A DNA stretch of 64,000 nt from Campylobacter vulpis (GTDB taxonomy: Bacteria > Campylobacterota > Campylobacteria > Campylobacterales > Campylobacteraceae): assembly GCF_014217995.1 (NCBI RefSeq), contig NZ_CP041617.1, positions 186,001 to 250,000 of the forward strand, read 5' to 3'. Positions 33,691-43,284 of the stretch are shown in pieces. Within the stretch, counting starts at the first letter, position 1. Each line of letters begins with the position of its first letter. The notes under the pieces are model-generated. The model was not told the origin of the DNA, did no database searches, and saw only the letters and a list, made by a program, of their open reading frames with translations. Position numbers and translations under genes: made by a program.

Positions 33691-35007
33691 ATGAAAAATG
33701 TTTCCATTATCGTGCCGTTTTTTAATGTTGAAAAGTATTTTAGAGAGTGCTTAGAAAGCCTTGTAAATCAAGATTATGAAAATATACAATTCATCTTAAT
33801 CGACGATGAAAGCACGGATAAAAGCTTAAATATAGCTAAAGAATTCGCACAAAAAGATAGTCGCATTTGCATTTTAAGTCAGAAAAATGCCGGACAAGCG
33901 ACGGCTAGGAATTTAGGACTTGACTTTTTAGAGAGTAAATTAAAATTTGATTTTAAGGGCGATGAGGGGGGGCTGTGTGCGTTTGTTGGGGAGGGTTTTA
34001 AAGCGTGGCAAAATGCCGAATTTGAGTTTAAAAACACAGATTATTTACTCTTTGTCGATAGCGATGATGTAGTTGAAAAAAGCTTTGTGAGTGAGTGCTT
34101 AAAAGCCATTAAAGACGCTGATGTGCTGTGGTTTAACTATGATTTTTTATGCGAAATTGCTCTAAAAAAAATTCCCAAAAGTCAAATGGAGCTTTTTGAT
34201 TTGAGTGAGGGCATCATCAGTGCTAAAAAATGGCTTGAAGTAGCGAAAACTAAGCCTTTGTTTTGGCTGACTTGGCAGGGTATGATAGACTTTAAATTCT
34301 TGCAAAAAATTAAACTTCGCTTTGTAAATGGAGCGATTTATGAGGATAATTGCTTTGGGGTGTTGCTTTTTTCGATGGCTAAAAAAATTGCCATTTGTAA
34401 GAAAAAGCTTTATCATTATAGACTGCGTGCAAATTCTACTATGAACCCTGAAAAAAGGGAGCTTTCAAGGCATTCTTATCTTTATGAGCTTTATTTGGCT
34501 GTGGGGGAGGATTTTGAGGCGTTAAAAACACAGCAATGGGCTAAAAGTTGGGTTTTGAGTGCGATGTATATGAGTGAGTTTGAGGGCTTTGAGGGGGAAT
34601 TTAGGGAGCATTTTATGCCTATTTTTTTGGATAGGGCGGTGGCGTGTTTATTTTTGGAAAAAGACCCTTTAAATTTAAGGCAAAAACTTGAGGTTTTGAA
34701 CGAGGAATTTGAGCGTTATATTTTAAGTGGGGCGGAGTGTGTGAGGCACGAAAAAGCTTATAAGCTTGGTTTTATTTTCTTGCAAAATTATAAGAGTTTT
34801 GGGGGACTTAAAAGGCTTTTTAAAGAACTTAAAAAGGGTGCTTTGGAGTGCGAAAGAGAGTGGAGGGAATTTGCGAAAAATAAGGTTAAATTTCATTTTT
34901 TGCGTTTTGATGAGGATAAAAATAATATAGAAATTTTGAAAATTAAAAGGCATTATTCATATAAAGTGGGTAAAATTATGAGTTTTTTTGAAAAATTTTT
35001 AAATTGA
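33691..35007 (+). CDS. GT2 family glycosyltransferase with C-terminal SYKVG motif
   Basis: 438 residues. The GT-A fold of family 2 is in the first 230 residues: VSIIVPFFNVEKYFREC at the start, IDDESTDKSL near 34, and the metal-binding LFVDSDDVVE near 125. A 45-residue insert (about 75-120) separates the nucleotide site from this DxD, as in Campylobacter capsule transferases. The last 25 residues hold the IKRHYSYKVG motif that recurs in the next two proteins. It is the first gene of the glycan locus; its sugar is unknown. A G7 run at 33966-33972 could be slippage prone but is short. Confidence 0.82.
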   Translation: MKNVSIIVPFFNVEKYFRECLESLVNQDYENIQFILIDDESTDKSLNIAKEFAQKDSRICILSQKNAGQATARNLGLDFLESKLKFDFKGDEGGLCAFVGEGFKAWQNAEFEFKNTDYLLFVDSDDVVEKSFVSECLKAIKDADVLWFNYDFLCEIALKKIPKSQMELFDLSEGIISAKKWLEVAKTKPLFWLTWQGMIDFKFLQKIKLRFVNGAIYEDNCFGVLLFSMAKKIAICKKKLYHYRLRANSTMNPEKRELSRHSYLYELYLAVGEDFEALKTQQWAKSWVLSAMYMSEFEGFEGEFREHFMPIFLDRAVACLFLEKDPLNLRQKLEVLNEEFERYILSGAECVRHEKAYKLGFIFLQNYKSFGGLKRLFKELKKGALECEREWREFAKNKVKFHFLRFDEDKNNIEILKIKRHYSYKVGKIMSFFEKFLN

Positions 35008-35036
35008 AGGTTTGTTTAATAATGGAGCAAAGAATT

Positions 35037-38000
35037 ATGAAAAAAGTTGGAATAGTTATACCTATCTACAATTCAGGGAAGTATTTAAGAGAGTGTTTGG
35101 ATAGTGTGATAAATCAAACTTATAAGAATTTTGAAGTTGTTTTGGTAAATGATGGTAGCACAGATGAAATTTCTTTCAATATAGCTAAAGAATATGTTTT
35201 AAAAGATGAAAGATTTATTCTTTTTGATAAAAAAAATGGAGGGCAAAGTTCGTCTAGAAATGTGGGTATAGAATATTTTGAGGGTAAATATAAATTAAAA
35301 AACAAATCAAATTTTGTAGATGAAAAAGCTCTAGTGGAATTTGATATCGAGGGAGAAAATCAATATGGCATCTCAAATGTTTATAAGTGCTTTAACAATA
35401 ATCGAGAAGTTGGTGATTTCTCGCATTCTAATATAGATTATATTATTTTTTTAGATAGTGATGATTATTGGGAATTGAATTGTTTGGAAGAGTGCGTTGC
35501 TAAAATGGACGGAGTTGAGATTGTTTGGTTTGATTATGGTTTTAAGCATGAAATTGATGAAAAACATTATGCACATAAAATAGCCGTTAGGGATAGTTTT
35601 TTGAAAATTTATGGATATAAATTTTCAAAAAAGATTACAAAACTAGAATGGCTTGATAGAGTTGATAATAGTAATTCGACTTTCGCGTGTGTGTGTGGGG
35701 GGTTGATTGATTTTAGCTTTTTGAAGAAGATCGAACTGAAATTTTTAGATAATGTTATCCACGAAGATCATCATTTTGGGATTTTACTTTTTTTGCAAGC
35801 AAATAATATTTATGTGCTTCTTAAAGAATTATATAAGTATCGAATCACCGCTGGAACAACTTGTCATTATGATGAAAAAATAAAAAGCATTCCCGCTTAT
35901 ATTAATGGGTATTACGAAATTTTTGGCGATATGGATTTAGCAAAAAAATATCATATGATAAGTAGTATTTTTATCAATGCTTTAGAAATTATTAAATTTA
36001 TCAAAGCTCAGGAGGATTTAGATTTTGCACGGAAGATAGAGCGTAGTTTTCTTGATTTTTTATATTTTTATCATTTTGCGTTGCTTGAATTTGATAAAGA
36101 TCCTCTAGGTTTAGTTGAAAAATTAAAAAATCTAAAAATAATCTTTAAAGAGCATGAATTGCAATATCCAGAGCTTGATTTTTTTGTTAAAAATGGGACA
36201 GGAGTTCAAAAAATAAAAACAAGTTTAGAGTATCATACAGGCTCTAAGGTCATCAAACTATTTAAACGCAAGAAGATATTTAAAGCACTTTCATTTATAC
36301 TTGAATCGTCTAAGAAAATACAAGATGAAAATTTTTCAAAGCTTCCATATGAAGCCTATCCGGATTATGAGCAAATTCTTAAAGTGCAACAACATCTTTC
36401 TTATAGAATTGGATGTAAGATAGTGTCAAAAAAGAGTGTGAAGCATCGCTCTTATATTTGGTTGCTTATGCAATTATTGGGAGTTTTTATTATATGGTCT
36501 TTGAGGAAGAGGTTGAAAGTAAAACAACATACAGTTTTAAGAAAAATAGAAAAAAATGATAGAATGCAATATCCTATATTTAAAGAGTGTGATTTGATAG
36601 ATGTTGCTTACAAGAAGGATGTTTTAAAAAATTCTTTCATAAATCAAAAAAGGGGTGATAAGTATTGGAATTGTTGTATAGGCTATGATGTGCTTTTGGA
36701 AGGAATTAAAATAAAATTTGATAAAAAAATCAATAGAGAAGATGTTAAAATTTTTTTGTATTCATATGATAAAAAATTGTTGGTTGAGTCAGATTTATTT
36801 TTTGATGATGAAGAGTATGGGTATTACATCAATATATCTCAATCTATAGTTATTCAACAAGTTGATATATTTGTAAAAGATGATATAGAATTATTAGAAT
36901 TTAAAATTTTTACAAGAAAAACTTTGGGATATGTTGTTTCAGCTAAACCCGATGCTTTCGGAATGAGACTTGCTGGTATTATGGTTGGAATGTATCTTGC
37001 AAAACAAATTAATTTTAAATTTGCTTTTGTGTGGGAAAATAAAATTGATGTAGATTTTTTAAATGTTCGTCAAAGTGTTAAAAATGATGATATTCATTAT
37101 TTGGGAAATGCTATGGAAAAAGCAGACTACATTTTCGACTCAGATTTTTTAAATAACTATCTCATAGATTCAAAATGCACAACGCCAAGTTGGGGTCATA
37201 ATTTAGGTTTCAAAAAAAGAACTTTAAAAGAGTTAAAATATGGAAAAAGCGATGAAGTTTGGGGTTGGTATTCAACTGATATTTTACCGAGCAAATGGAT
37301 AGAAGGTTGCGATGAGGAAGAATGTTTGAAGGATTTATCAAGAATTTATCATTCTATTAAGTTTTCTTCCAGATTCAATAAAATATTAAATGATTTAGAT
37401 TTGATATTTAAACGAATTGATAAAGAATTTATTGCCATTCATATAAGGGGAGGGGAGGTTATTTTTTCGGATTCTAGAAAAGTTCCAGGTTGGCATGTTA
37501 CGCAAGAAAGATATTTTCCTTATGAGATAGCTTTAGAATTGGCTTTACGGGAACTAAATAAGGGCAATTTAGTTATTATATTCGGTCAAGACCTTAAATC
37601 AAATGCTATTTTGACAAATTTTATAGCAAATAAAACAAATATGAATATGATCAAATGTGTAGATGATTTTATAGAGTGCGATTATACTGATATGGAGCGA
37701 AGCTTTTTTGATATGAATTTTATTTCAAGAGCTAAAATTATTTATTCTGCCAAAGAATCCGTATTTTCCAAAGTAGCTATGATGATTTCTGGTAAAAATA
37801 ATTTAATCTCCTATCACGATGTTTTTAGCTTGCAAGAGCAGTATGATATAATCCAAAAAAATTTATTTTGTTTAAATTTACATCAATTACACACTGCAAT
37901 GGCTTATTATAGGCTATATGTTTTGTCCAAAATGATGGGAAAGAGTAAGGAGGAAATTTTTAACTTTCTTACTAAAGCTTTGGAATGTGACCAGGAAAAT

Positions 38001-38240
38001 GATGCTTATAGAATTTATATTATTGATTTTTATTTGCAATATAAGCGATACGAGGATGCCGATCAAATGCTAAAGATTATTTTTGAGACGCGTAAAGAGC
38101 AATTCTTAAAGAATTTTTTTGAAAATTCTTGTCAAAGCTTTAACGATGAGTATAAGAGGTATTTATCATATAGACAAAATGGCTATAAATACATTGATAG
38201 TATGAAGGAAAAGGTTAAAAAATGGATCAAAACAAAATAA
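35037..38240 (+). CDS. Bifunctional GT2 / fucosyltransferase-like glycosyltransferase
   Basis: 1067 residues from ATG 35037 (GGAG site); starts at 35022 or TTG 35004 are also possible. Residues 1-330 are a GT2 domain (VGIVIPIYNSGKYLREC, LVNDGSTDE, IIFLDSDDYWE). A QQHLSYRIG motif is near 450. The C-terminal half (about 630-960) resembles fucosyltransferase/O-fucosyltransferase folds: FGMRLAGIMVGMYLAKQ opening and HIRGGEV (His802), like the HxRxG(D/E) site that binds GDP-sugar. Residues about 975-1020 look like a TPR hairpin. The C-terminal half is a paralogue of the next protein. The gene is very AT-rich, suggesting transfer. Sugar donor inferred only. Confidence 0.7.
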   Translation: MKKVGIVIPIYNSGKYLRECLDSVINQTYKNFEVVLVNDGSTDEISFNIAKEYVLKDERFILFDKKNGGQSSSRNVGIEYFEGKYKLKNKSNFVDEKALVEFDIEGENQYGISNVYKCFNNNREVGDFSHSNIDYIIFLDSDDYWELNCLEECVAKMDGVEIVWFDYGFKHEIDEKHYAHKIAVRDSFLKIYGYKFSKKITKLEWLDRVDNSNSTFACVCGGLIDFSFLKKIELKFLDNVIHEDHHFGILLFLQANNIYVLLKELYKYRITAGTTCHYDEKIKSIPAYINGYYEIFGDMDLAKKYHMISSIFINALEIIKFIKAQEDLDFARKIERSFLDFLYFYHFALLEFDKDPLGLVEKLKNLKIIFKEHELQYPELDFFVKNGTGVQKIKTSLEYHTGSKVIKLFKRKKIFKALSFILESSKKIQDENFSKLPYEAYPDYEQILKVQQHLSYRIGCKIVSKKSVKHRSYIWLLMQLLGVFIIWSLRKRLKVKQHTVLRKIEKNDRMQYPIFKECDLIDVAYKKDVLKNSFINQKRGDKYWNCCIGYDVLLEGIKIKFDKKINREDVKIFLYSYDKKLLVESDLFFDDEEYGYYINISQSIVIQQVDIFVKDDIELLEFKIFTRKTLGYVVSAKPDAFGMRLAGIMVGMYLAKQINFKFAFVWENKIDVDFLNVRQSVKNDDIHYLGNAMEKADYIFDSDFLNNYLIDSKCTTPSWGHNLGFKKRTLKELKYGKSDEVWGWYSTDILPSKWIEGCDEEECLKDLSRIYHSIKFSSRFNKILNDLDLIFKRIDKEFIAIHIRGGEVIFSDSRKVPGWHVTQERYFPYEIALELALRELNKGNLVIIFGQDLKSNAILTNFIANKTNMNMIKCVDDFIECDYTDMERSFFDMNFISRAKIIYSAKESVFSKVAMMISGKNNLISYHDVFSLQEQYDIIQKNLFCLNLHQLHTAMAYYRLYVLSKMMGKSKEEIFNFLTKALECDQENDAYRIYIIDFYLQYKRYEDADQMLKIIFETRKEQFLKNFFENSCQSFNDEYKRYLSYRQNGYKYIDSMKEKVKKWIKTK

Positions 38241-40042
38241 TTGTAGCAAATAGATTTGATGGTTTGGGAGAAAGATTAATTGCGATATTAAATGCGATAT
38301 ATCTTGCAAATAATTGTAAAGTTACATTTAAATTTATTTGGAATGATATGGATGAATTTGATGAAAATGTTGGTAAGGGCAAAAATATTATATTTCCTTC
38401 TACTCCAACCAAAGAGTATTTTTTTGAAAGTGCTTTTATAGAAAAATTCTTTTTTTATAATTATCAAGATCCCCATTTTGATCACGAGTTGTGGTACCAT
38501 AAAAATCAAAACATAAAGAATATTATCAAAGATTTATTTAAGAATAGACAGGTTGTTCAGTGTAATTTAGCTGTTAGAATTGATACATACTTTAATGATA
38601 TAGAGCCTTTTGAATATAGAAAACAAATTGGCAATATTTGGCATAACATTCCTTTTTCAAAAGATATTAGCGAAGCTATATATTACGCAAATACAATTTC
38701 CAAAGAGCTCGATAATTATTCTACTTTACATATTAGAGGTGGCGATATTGTTTATCGAAGCGATATTTTATATTTGCTTACCTCCATAGCTTTACCAGCT
38801 CATTTAGCAATTGAAATTATCAAATCTTGCGATAATAAACTTGTTATAATGGGTAATGATATCGGATTAAATAAAGAATTGAAAACAATGTTTAATGAGC
38901 AAGGAAAAATTTTTGTTGCCGAGGATTTTTTTGGGCAAAAAAAATTTAATGCAACACAAAAGGCTATTTTTGATATTATTCTAATGAGTCGTTCTAAAAA
39001 ACTTTATTTTAGCGGACATAGTGGATTTTCCGTTTTAAGCTATTTAATAGGTTCTTGTGAGCCTATATATATATATGATAAGTATTCAACAAAAGAAAAA
39101 TATCAAATAATTGAAAAAAATATGAAGAATTATCAATTTGATCTATGGCATCAATCTTTTTCTTATATGTATTTATATAAATATGGTCAAGAATTAGGTT
39201 TGCCACTTTCCGTTCAACTCGAACATTTAGAATCGGCTATAACTTTGAGAGACGATGCTTTTATTTATAAAGTTTTGTTTATCGATATTTTACTACAACA
39301 AGAGAGATATCAAGATGCTGAAAATTGGATTAAGTCTAATATAATAGACAAAATGCATTTGTTTTTTAAAGATTTATTATATGAAACTCATGGTGTGAGA
39401 GGAGATTTTTTATATTATTTTTTATTTAATAATTATTTTAATATTAAAAACATTGAAAAATATCCTATATTATTTAATATCGCTATTTTTTTGGCATATA
39501 AATTAATTGAGGTAGATAGTAAACTTGTGATTAATAATATGAATGCTTTTTTGTATAAAAATTTAAATAATTTTGAATTAATAGAGAATTGTCCTTTTAT
39601 GGAGAACAAACAAGATGTTATAAAAACTTTATCAGTTTATTTTGTTAAGCATTTTGAAAAGAAAATTTATTCGAATCAATTGGGGGCTGTATTGAGGGTG
39701 CAAAATCATCTTTCCTACAAGTTAGGACAAGCTATGATTTTAAATTCTAAATCTATTGTGGGTTATATAAGGATGCCCTTTGTATTATCTTATATAAAAG
39801 ATAAACATAATCAAGAGCAAAAAATATATTACGAAAAAATTAAAAAAAATTCTTCTTTAAAATTACCTCCTTTGGAGTGTTATTCTGATTATCAAAAAGC
39901 ATTAAAAGAAAAAGAATGTTTAACTTATAAACTAGGTCAAGCTTTAATAAAGGCTCACAAAAACTGGTATAAGGGAGGATATATTTGGCTTTGGTTTGAA
40001 ATTATGAAATTAAAAAAAATATATAGAAAGGAAATAGATTAA
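38222..40042 (+). CDS. Fucosyltransferase-like glycosyltransferase with TPR and SYKLG motifs
   Basis: 606 residues. The N-terminal 310 residues have NRFDGLGERLIAILNAIYLA at the start and HIRGGDIVY at 170-178, as in alpha-1,2/alpha-1,6-fucosyltransferases, and FDIILMSRSKKLYFSGHSGF near 258. A TPR-like helical pair lies about 345-375. Two copies of the HLSYKLG motif are in the C-terminal part (near 497 and 566). It overlaps the upstream gene by 19 bases and is paralogous to that protein's C-terminal half. Acceptor and donor are unknown; a GDP-sugar is likely from the fold and the GDP-heptose genes nearby. Confidence 0.65.
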   Translation: MDQNKIIVANRFDGLGERLIAILNAIYLANNCKVTFKFIWNDMDEFDENVGKGKNIIFPSTPTKEYFFESAFIEKFFFYNYQDPHFDHELWYHKNQNIKNIIKDLFKNRQVVQCNLAVRIDTYFNDIEPFEYRKQIGNIWHNIPFSKDISEAIYYANTISKELDNYSTLHIRGGDIVYRSDILYLLTSIALPAHLAIEIIKSCDNKLVIMGNDIGLNKELKTMFNEQGKIFVAEDFFGQKKFNATQKAIFDIILMSRSKKLYFSGHSGFSVLSYLIGSCEPIYIYDKYSTKEKYQIIEKNMKNYQFDLWHQSFSYMYLYKYGQELGLPLSVQLEHLESAITLRDDAFIYKVLFIDILLQQERYQDAENWIKSNIIDKMHLFFKDLLYETHGVRGDFLYYFLFNNYFNIKNIEKYPILFNIAIFLAYKLIEVDSKLVINNMNAFLYKNLNNFELIENCPFMENKQDVIKTLSVYFVKHFEKKIYSNQLGAVLRVQNHLSYKLGQAMILNSKSIVGYIRMPFVLSYIKDKHNQEQKIYYEKIKKNSSLKLPPLECYSDYQKALKEKECLTYKLGQALIKAHKNWYKGGYIWLWFEIMKLKKIYRKEID

Positions 40043-41289
40043 TGAAAATAGGAATTATAGGTGCTGGAATTTCCGGTATGTCATTGGCTAGGATTTTAAA
40101 AGATGATTTTGAAGTGGAAGTTTTGGAAAAAAGTTCTGTCATTGGAGGCATTGCTAGAACGAAGGATGTAGATGGCAAACCTTACCATGTTAATGGCGGA
40201 CATTGTTTCAACTCCAAATTTGATGATGTTTTAGATTTTGTTTTTAATGTAGTTTTAAAAAAGGAAAATTGGAACTATATGCAAAGAAAAGCGAAAGTAC
40301 TTTTTAGGGATAATTGGATTAGTTATCCTATAGAATTTTCCATAACTCAAATTGACAAGATAGATTCTGACTTGGCTTTTAATATTACAAGTGAGATGTT
40401 TCAAGCAAGTTATGAAAGGGGAAATAATTTAGAAGAATGGTTTGTAAATCATTTTGGACCAACGCTATCAAAAGAATATTTTATCCCATATAATACTAAA
40501 ATTTGGGGTATTGAGCCGAAAAACATGGATAATGTTTGGATAGAAGATGAAAAACAGATGAAATTGCCTGTCCCAACTAAAGAAAGTTTTTTTAGATCAT
40601 TAATGGATAAAGCGAGTGATAAAATGTCTCATGCAAGTTTTTATTATCCGAAAACTAATAATCAAAACACTTTTATAGAGGCTATTGGAGATGGTGTAAA
40701 AATTGTTACCAACTATGAAGTGAAAAACATAACAAAAGAAGATAACATTTGGATTGTAAATGGAGAAAAAAAATACGACATTTTAATCAATACAAGTCCT
40801 TTAGATCTGATTCCAAGCATTTTAAAAAATATTCCTTCTGAAATTCAGAACTATTTTAAGCAATTAAAATTTAATAAAGTTTCCAATGTCTTTTGGGAAA
40901 CTGACGGTAGTTTAGATATGACCTGGGGTTACATTCCTGATCCAAAAATAGGCTTTCATAGAATTTCAAATACTGGTTGTGTGGTACAACCTCATAGCAA
41001 GTTTTGTACTCAAGAAGCTATAGGCGTAGTTTCTTATAAGCACTTAGTAGAAGAGGGAAAGAAGATTCCGTTTTTGAAGAAACCTATTGATTATAATGTA
41101 ACTGAACATGCTTATGTATTTTTTGATTTAAATTATAAACAGGCCAAGGAAAAAACCATATCATATTTAGATTCTTTGGGATTGATTTCTCATGGTCGTT
41201 TCGGAGAGTGGGAATATTATAATATGGATGTTTGCATAAAGAGATCTATTGATTTGGCTAAGAAGTTGAAAGAAAAATATAAGGATTAA
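40042..41289 (+). CDS. FAD-dependent, UDP-galactopyranose mutase-like oxidoreductase
   Basis: 415 residues. N-terminal Rossmann motif GIIGAGISGMSLA followed by VLEKSSVIGG and a GGHCFNS segment near residue 53 is the FAD/NAD(P)-binding pattern of the amine oxidase and UDP-galactopyranose mutase clan. FGPTLSKEYFIPYNTKIWG near 145 and the C-terminal GRFGEWEYYNMD near 393 match capsule-locus members. Mutase or sugar-oxidising activity is likely, but it is not a clear Glf orthologue (Cj1439c is about 370 residues). A TAATG overlap couples it to the previous gene. Confidence 0.65.
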   Translation: MKIGIIGAGISGMSLARILKDDFEVEVLEKSSVIGGIARTKDVDGKPYHVNGGHCFNSKFDDVLDFVFNVVLKKENWNYMQRKAKVLFRDNWISYPIEFSITQIDKIDSDLAFNITSEMFQASYERGNNLEEWFVNHFGPTLSKEYFIPYNTKIWGIEPKNMDNVWIEDEKQMKLPVPTKESFFRSLMDKASDKMSHASFYYPKTNNQNTFIEAIGDGVKIVTNYEVKNITKEDNIWIVNGEKKYDILINTSPLDLIPSILKNIPSEIQNYFKQLKFNKVSNVFWETDGSLDMTWGYIPDPKIGFHRISNTGCVVQPHSKFCTQEAIGVVSYKHLVEEGKKIPFLKKPIDYNVTEHAYVFFDLNYKQAKEKTISYLDSLGLISHGRFGEWEYYNMDVCIKRSIDLAKKLKEKYKD

Positions 41290-41291
41290 GT

Positions 41292-41825
41292 ATGGCAATC
41301 GAATTTGATATCAAAGAAAGTGAAATTCTAAAAGGAGTTTTCATCATAAAACCTAATAAATTTAAAGATTTACGCGGGGAGATTTGGACGGCTTTCACGC
41401 AGGAGCAGTTAGCCCATTTAGCACCTGTGCCGTTTAAACACGATAAATTCATCACTTCTAAAAAAGATGTGATTCGTGGAATTCACGGCGATACGAAGAC
41501 TTATAAATTAGCTACTTGTTTGTATGGGGAAATCTTACAAGTGGTGGTTGATTGCCGTGAGGATAGTCCGACCTATTTAAAACACGAAAGCTTTGTGATA
41601 AACCCTGAAAATCAGCTTTTAATCCTAGCGCCAAAAGGCTTTGGTAATGCGCATTTGGTAAGAAGCAAGGAGGCTGTGTATTATTATAAATGTGCTTATG
41701 AGGGTGAATATGTCGATGCAGAGGATCAATTTACTTATGCGTGGAACGATGAGAGAATCGGTGTAAAATGGGGCATTGAAAAGCCTATTTTATCAGAGCG
41801 TGATATGCAAGCAAGTGGAAGTTAA
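41292..41825 (+). CDS. GDP-heptose-type 3,5-epimerase (Cj1430/DdahB-like)
   Basis: 177 residues, RmlC-type cupin. KFKDLRGEIWTAF near residue 22, KFITSKKDVIRGIHGDTKTYKL near 50 (catalytic His in RGIHG), and PKGFGNAHLV near 114 are characteristic. Campylobacter members of this size (MlghB, DdahB) epimerise C3 and/or C5 of GDP-4-keto-6-deoxy-heptose for capsule. It starts two bases after the flavoprotein gene. From here the base composition returns towards the genome average, consistent with a different cassette history. Confidence 0.8.
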   Translation: MAIEFDIKESEILKGVFIIKPNKFKDLRGEIWTAFTQEQLAHLAPVPFKHDKFITSKKDVIRGIHGDTKTYKLATCLYGEILQVVVDCREDSPTYLKHESFVINPENQLLILAPKGFGNAHLVRSKEAVYYYKCAYEGEYVDAEDQFTYAWNDERIGVKWGIEKPILSERDMQASGS

Positions 41826-41834
41826 GGAGAAAAA

Positions 41835-42182
41835 ATGCAAGAATTAAAAATGCACTTGAAAAAAATGAGCGAGTTAAATTACAATCTTTTGATGTCAAAT
41901 ATCATCATACATTCTAAAATCGATGAAAAGGATAAGCAAATCCTCCTTTGGTGTCTGCAAGATAGGGATAGAAATTATGTAAGGCTTAATGATAACGAGC
42001 AGGTTTATGAAAATATTAAGAAGTATTTAAGCTTACTTCGTCCTTTGGCTTTGCCACTTGAAAATTTAGTGCGTGTGGGTGGATTTAATGACGGCGGTTA
42101 TGTGATGTTTAACGCACTAAGTGCGGGGGTAACTCTCTCATTTTATCCCACTTTAAGCAAAGCGGAGGTGAGCTGTGCTTAA
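41835..42182 (+). pseudogene. Truncated Cj1429-like / FkbM-type protein remnant
   Basis: 115 residues. The last 30 residues include LVRVGGFNDGGYVM, which looks like the beginning of the S-adenosylmethionine site of FkbM-like methyltransferases, but the chain stops about 20 residues later. In C. jejuni the gene between the Cj1430 epimerase and the Cj1428 reductase is Cj1429c, about 300 residues as I recall, so this looks like that gene with its middle deleted and only its start and last few codons left. AAGGAGA and ATG remain, so it may still be translated. Its end overlaps the next start codon, the ancestral arrangement. Confidence 0.55.
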
Positions 42183-43230
42183 AGATAGCTTAATCTATGT
42201 CGCAGGACATAGGGGCACAGCTGGAAGTGCCATACTCGAGGGACTTCTAAAACAAGGCTTTAATAATATCATCACAAAAACCCACGCCGAACTTGACTTG
42301 ACAAATCAAAAGGCAGTGGAAGAATTTTTTGCTTCACAAAAGATAGAATTTGTCTTCTTAGCGGCGGCAAAGTTAGCGCATCTTGGTCAATTTGAACCCG
42401 CTTTGGTTTTATATGAAAATTTAATGATACAAAATAATATTCTAAATGCTAGTTTTAAAAACGGAGTTAAAAAATTACTCTTTTTTGGTTCCGCTTGGAT
42501 GTATCCTAAAAATGCGACAAATCCTATCAAAGAAGATACGCTTTTAAGCGATAAGTTAGATAGTGTAGCCACGCCCTATGCCTTAGCTAAAATTGCTGGA
42601 GTTAAGCTTTGCGAGGCTTATAATGATGAATTTAAAACGGAGTTTTTAAGTTTAGCCTTAGCAAATTTATATGGACAAACGAAAGATTTTAACTTTAAAA
42701 CAGCTAAGGTTTTACCCGCTATGCTTAGAAAATTTCATCTAGCTAAACTCTTAAGTCAAAACGATGAAAAAGGCGTTTTAGAGGATATTTGGCTAAGAGA
42801 TAGCTTAAAATTAAACAATTTGAGCGAGGCTAAGGAGTATTTAGCTAAGTTTGGCGTAAGTGAAAGAAGCGTGGAAATTTGGGGAAGTGGCAAGGTAAGG
42901 AGGGAATTTATCCATAGTGAGGATTTAGCAGATGCTGCGGTTTATATTATGCAAAATATTAGCTTTAAGCAAATTAAGAGCGAAAATTCACATCTTAATG
43001 TAGGCTCTGGGGAGGTTTTAAGCATTAGGGAATTAGCCTCTTTGATAAGGGATATTGTGGGTTTTGAGGGCGATCTTGTTTTTAATACTTCTAAACCTGA
43101 TAGCACTATGGATAGGGTGCTTGATAATTCTAAAATCAATGCTTTAGGCTGGAAAGCAAAAATTAATCTTAAAGAAGGAGTTCAAATGATGTATCAGTGG
43201 TATTTAAAAAATGAAAATGTTAAAAAATAA
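42175..43230 (+). CDS. GDP-sugar reductase of GDP-L-fucose synthase family (Cj1428/MlghC-like)
   Basis: 351 residues from GTG with a GGAGG site. SDR motif VAGHRGTAGSAI near residue 9, FFGSAWMYP near 106 (catalytic Ser), YALAK near 138 (Tyr/Lys) and RREFIHSEDLADA near 240 are those of GDP-L-fucose synthase-type enzymes. Campylobacter members reduce the 4-keto group of GDP-6-deoxy-heptose (MlghC, DdahC). With the epimerase at 41292 and the dehydratase at 43426, this makes a complete GDP-6-deoxyheptose modification set. A true GDP-fucose role is a weaker alternative. Confidence 0.8.
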   Translation: MLKDSLIYVAGHRGTAGSAILEGLLKQGFNNIITKTHAELDLTNQKAVEEFFASQKIEFVFLAAAKLAHLGQFEPALVLYENLMIQNNILNASFKNGVKKLLFFGSAWMYPKNATNPIKEDTLLSDKLDSVATPYALAKIAGVKLCEAYNDEFKTEFLSLALANLYGQTKDFNFKTAKVLPAMLRKFHLAKLLSQNDEKGVLEDIWLRDSLKLNNLSEAKEYLAKFGVSERSVEIWGSGKVRREFIHSEDLADAAVYIMQNISFKQIKSENSHLNVGSGEVLSIRELASLIRDIVGFEGDLVFNTSKPDSTMDRVLDNSKINALGWKAKINLKEGVQMMYQWYLKNENVKK

Positions 43231-43242
43231 ATGTGTTGTCAT

Positions 43243-43263
43243 TTGAAAAATTTAATTTTTCAA
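43243..43263. repeat. Inverted repeat after GDP-sugar reductase gene
   Basis: TTGAAAAAT and ATTTTTCAA form a perfect nine-base inverted repeat around TTA, 12 bases after the stop at 43230. It is pure A/T apart from one G-C pair and lacks a long T-run, so termination would be weak. Confidence 0.35.
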
Positions 43264-43284
43264 TTAAAATAATGAAGTAAAAAT

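Noticed and set aside
33966-33972. G7 run in the first GT2 gene
   Set aside because: Seven G is short for efficient slippage and the gene is intact; kept only as a remark in its entry.
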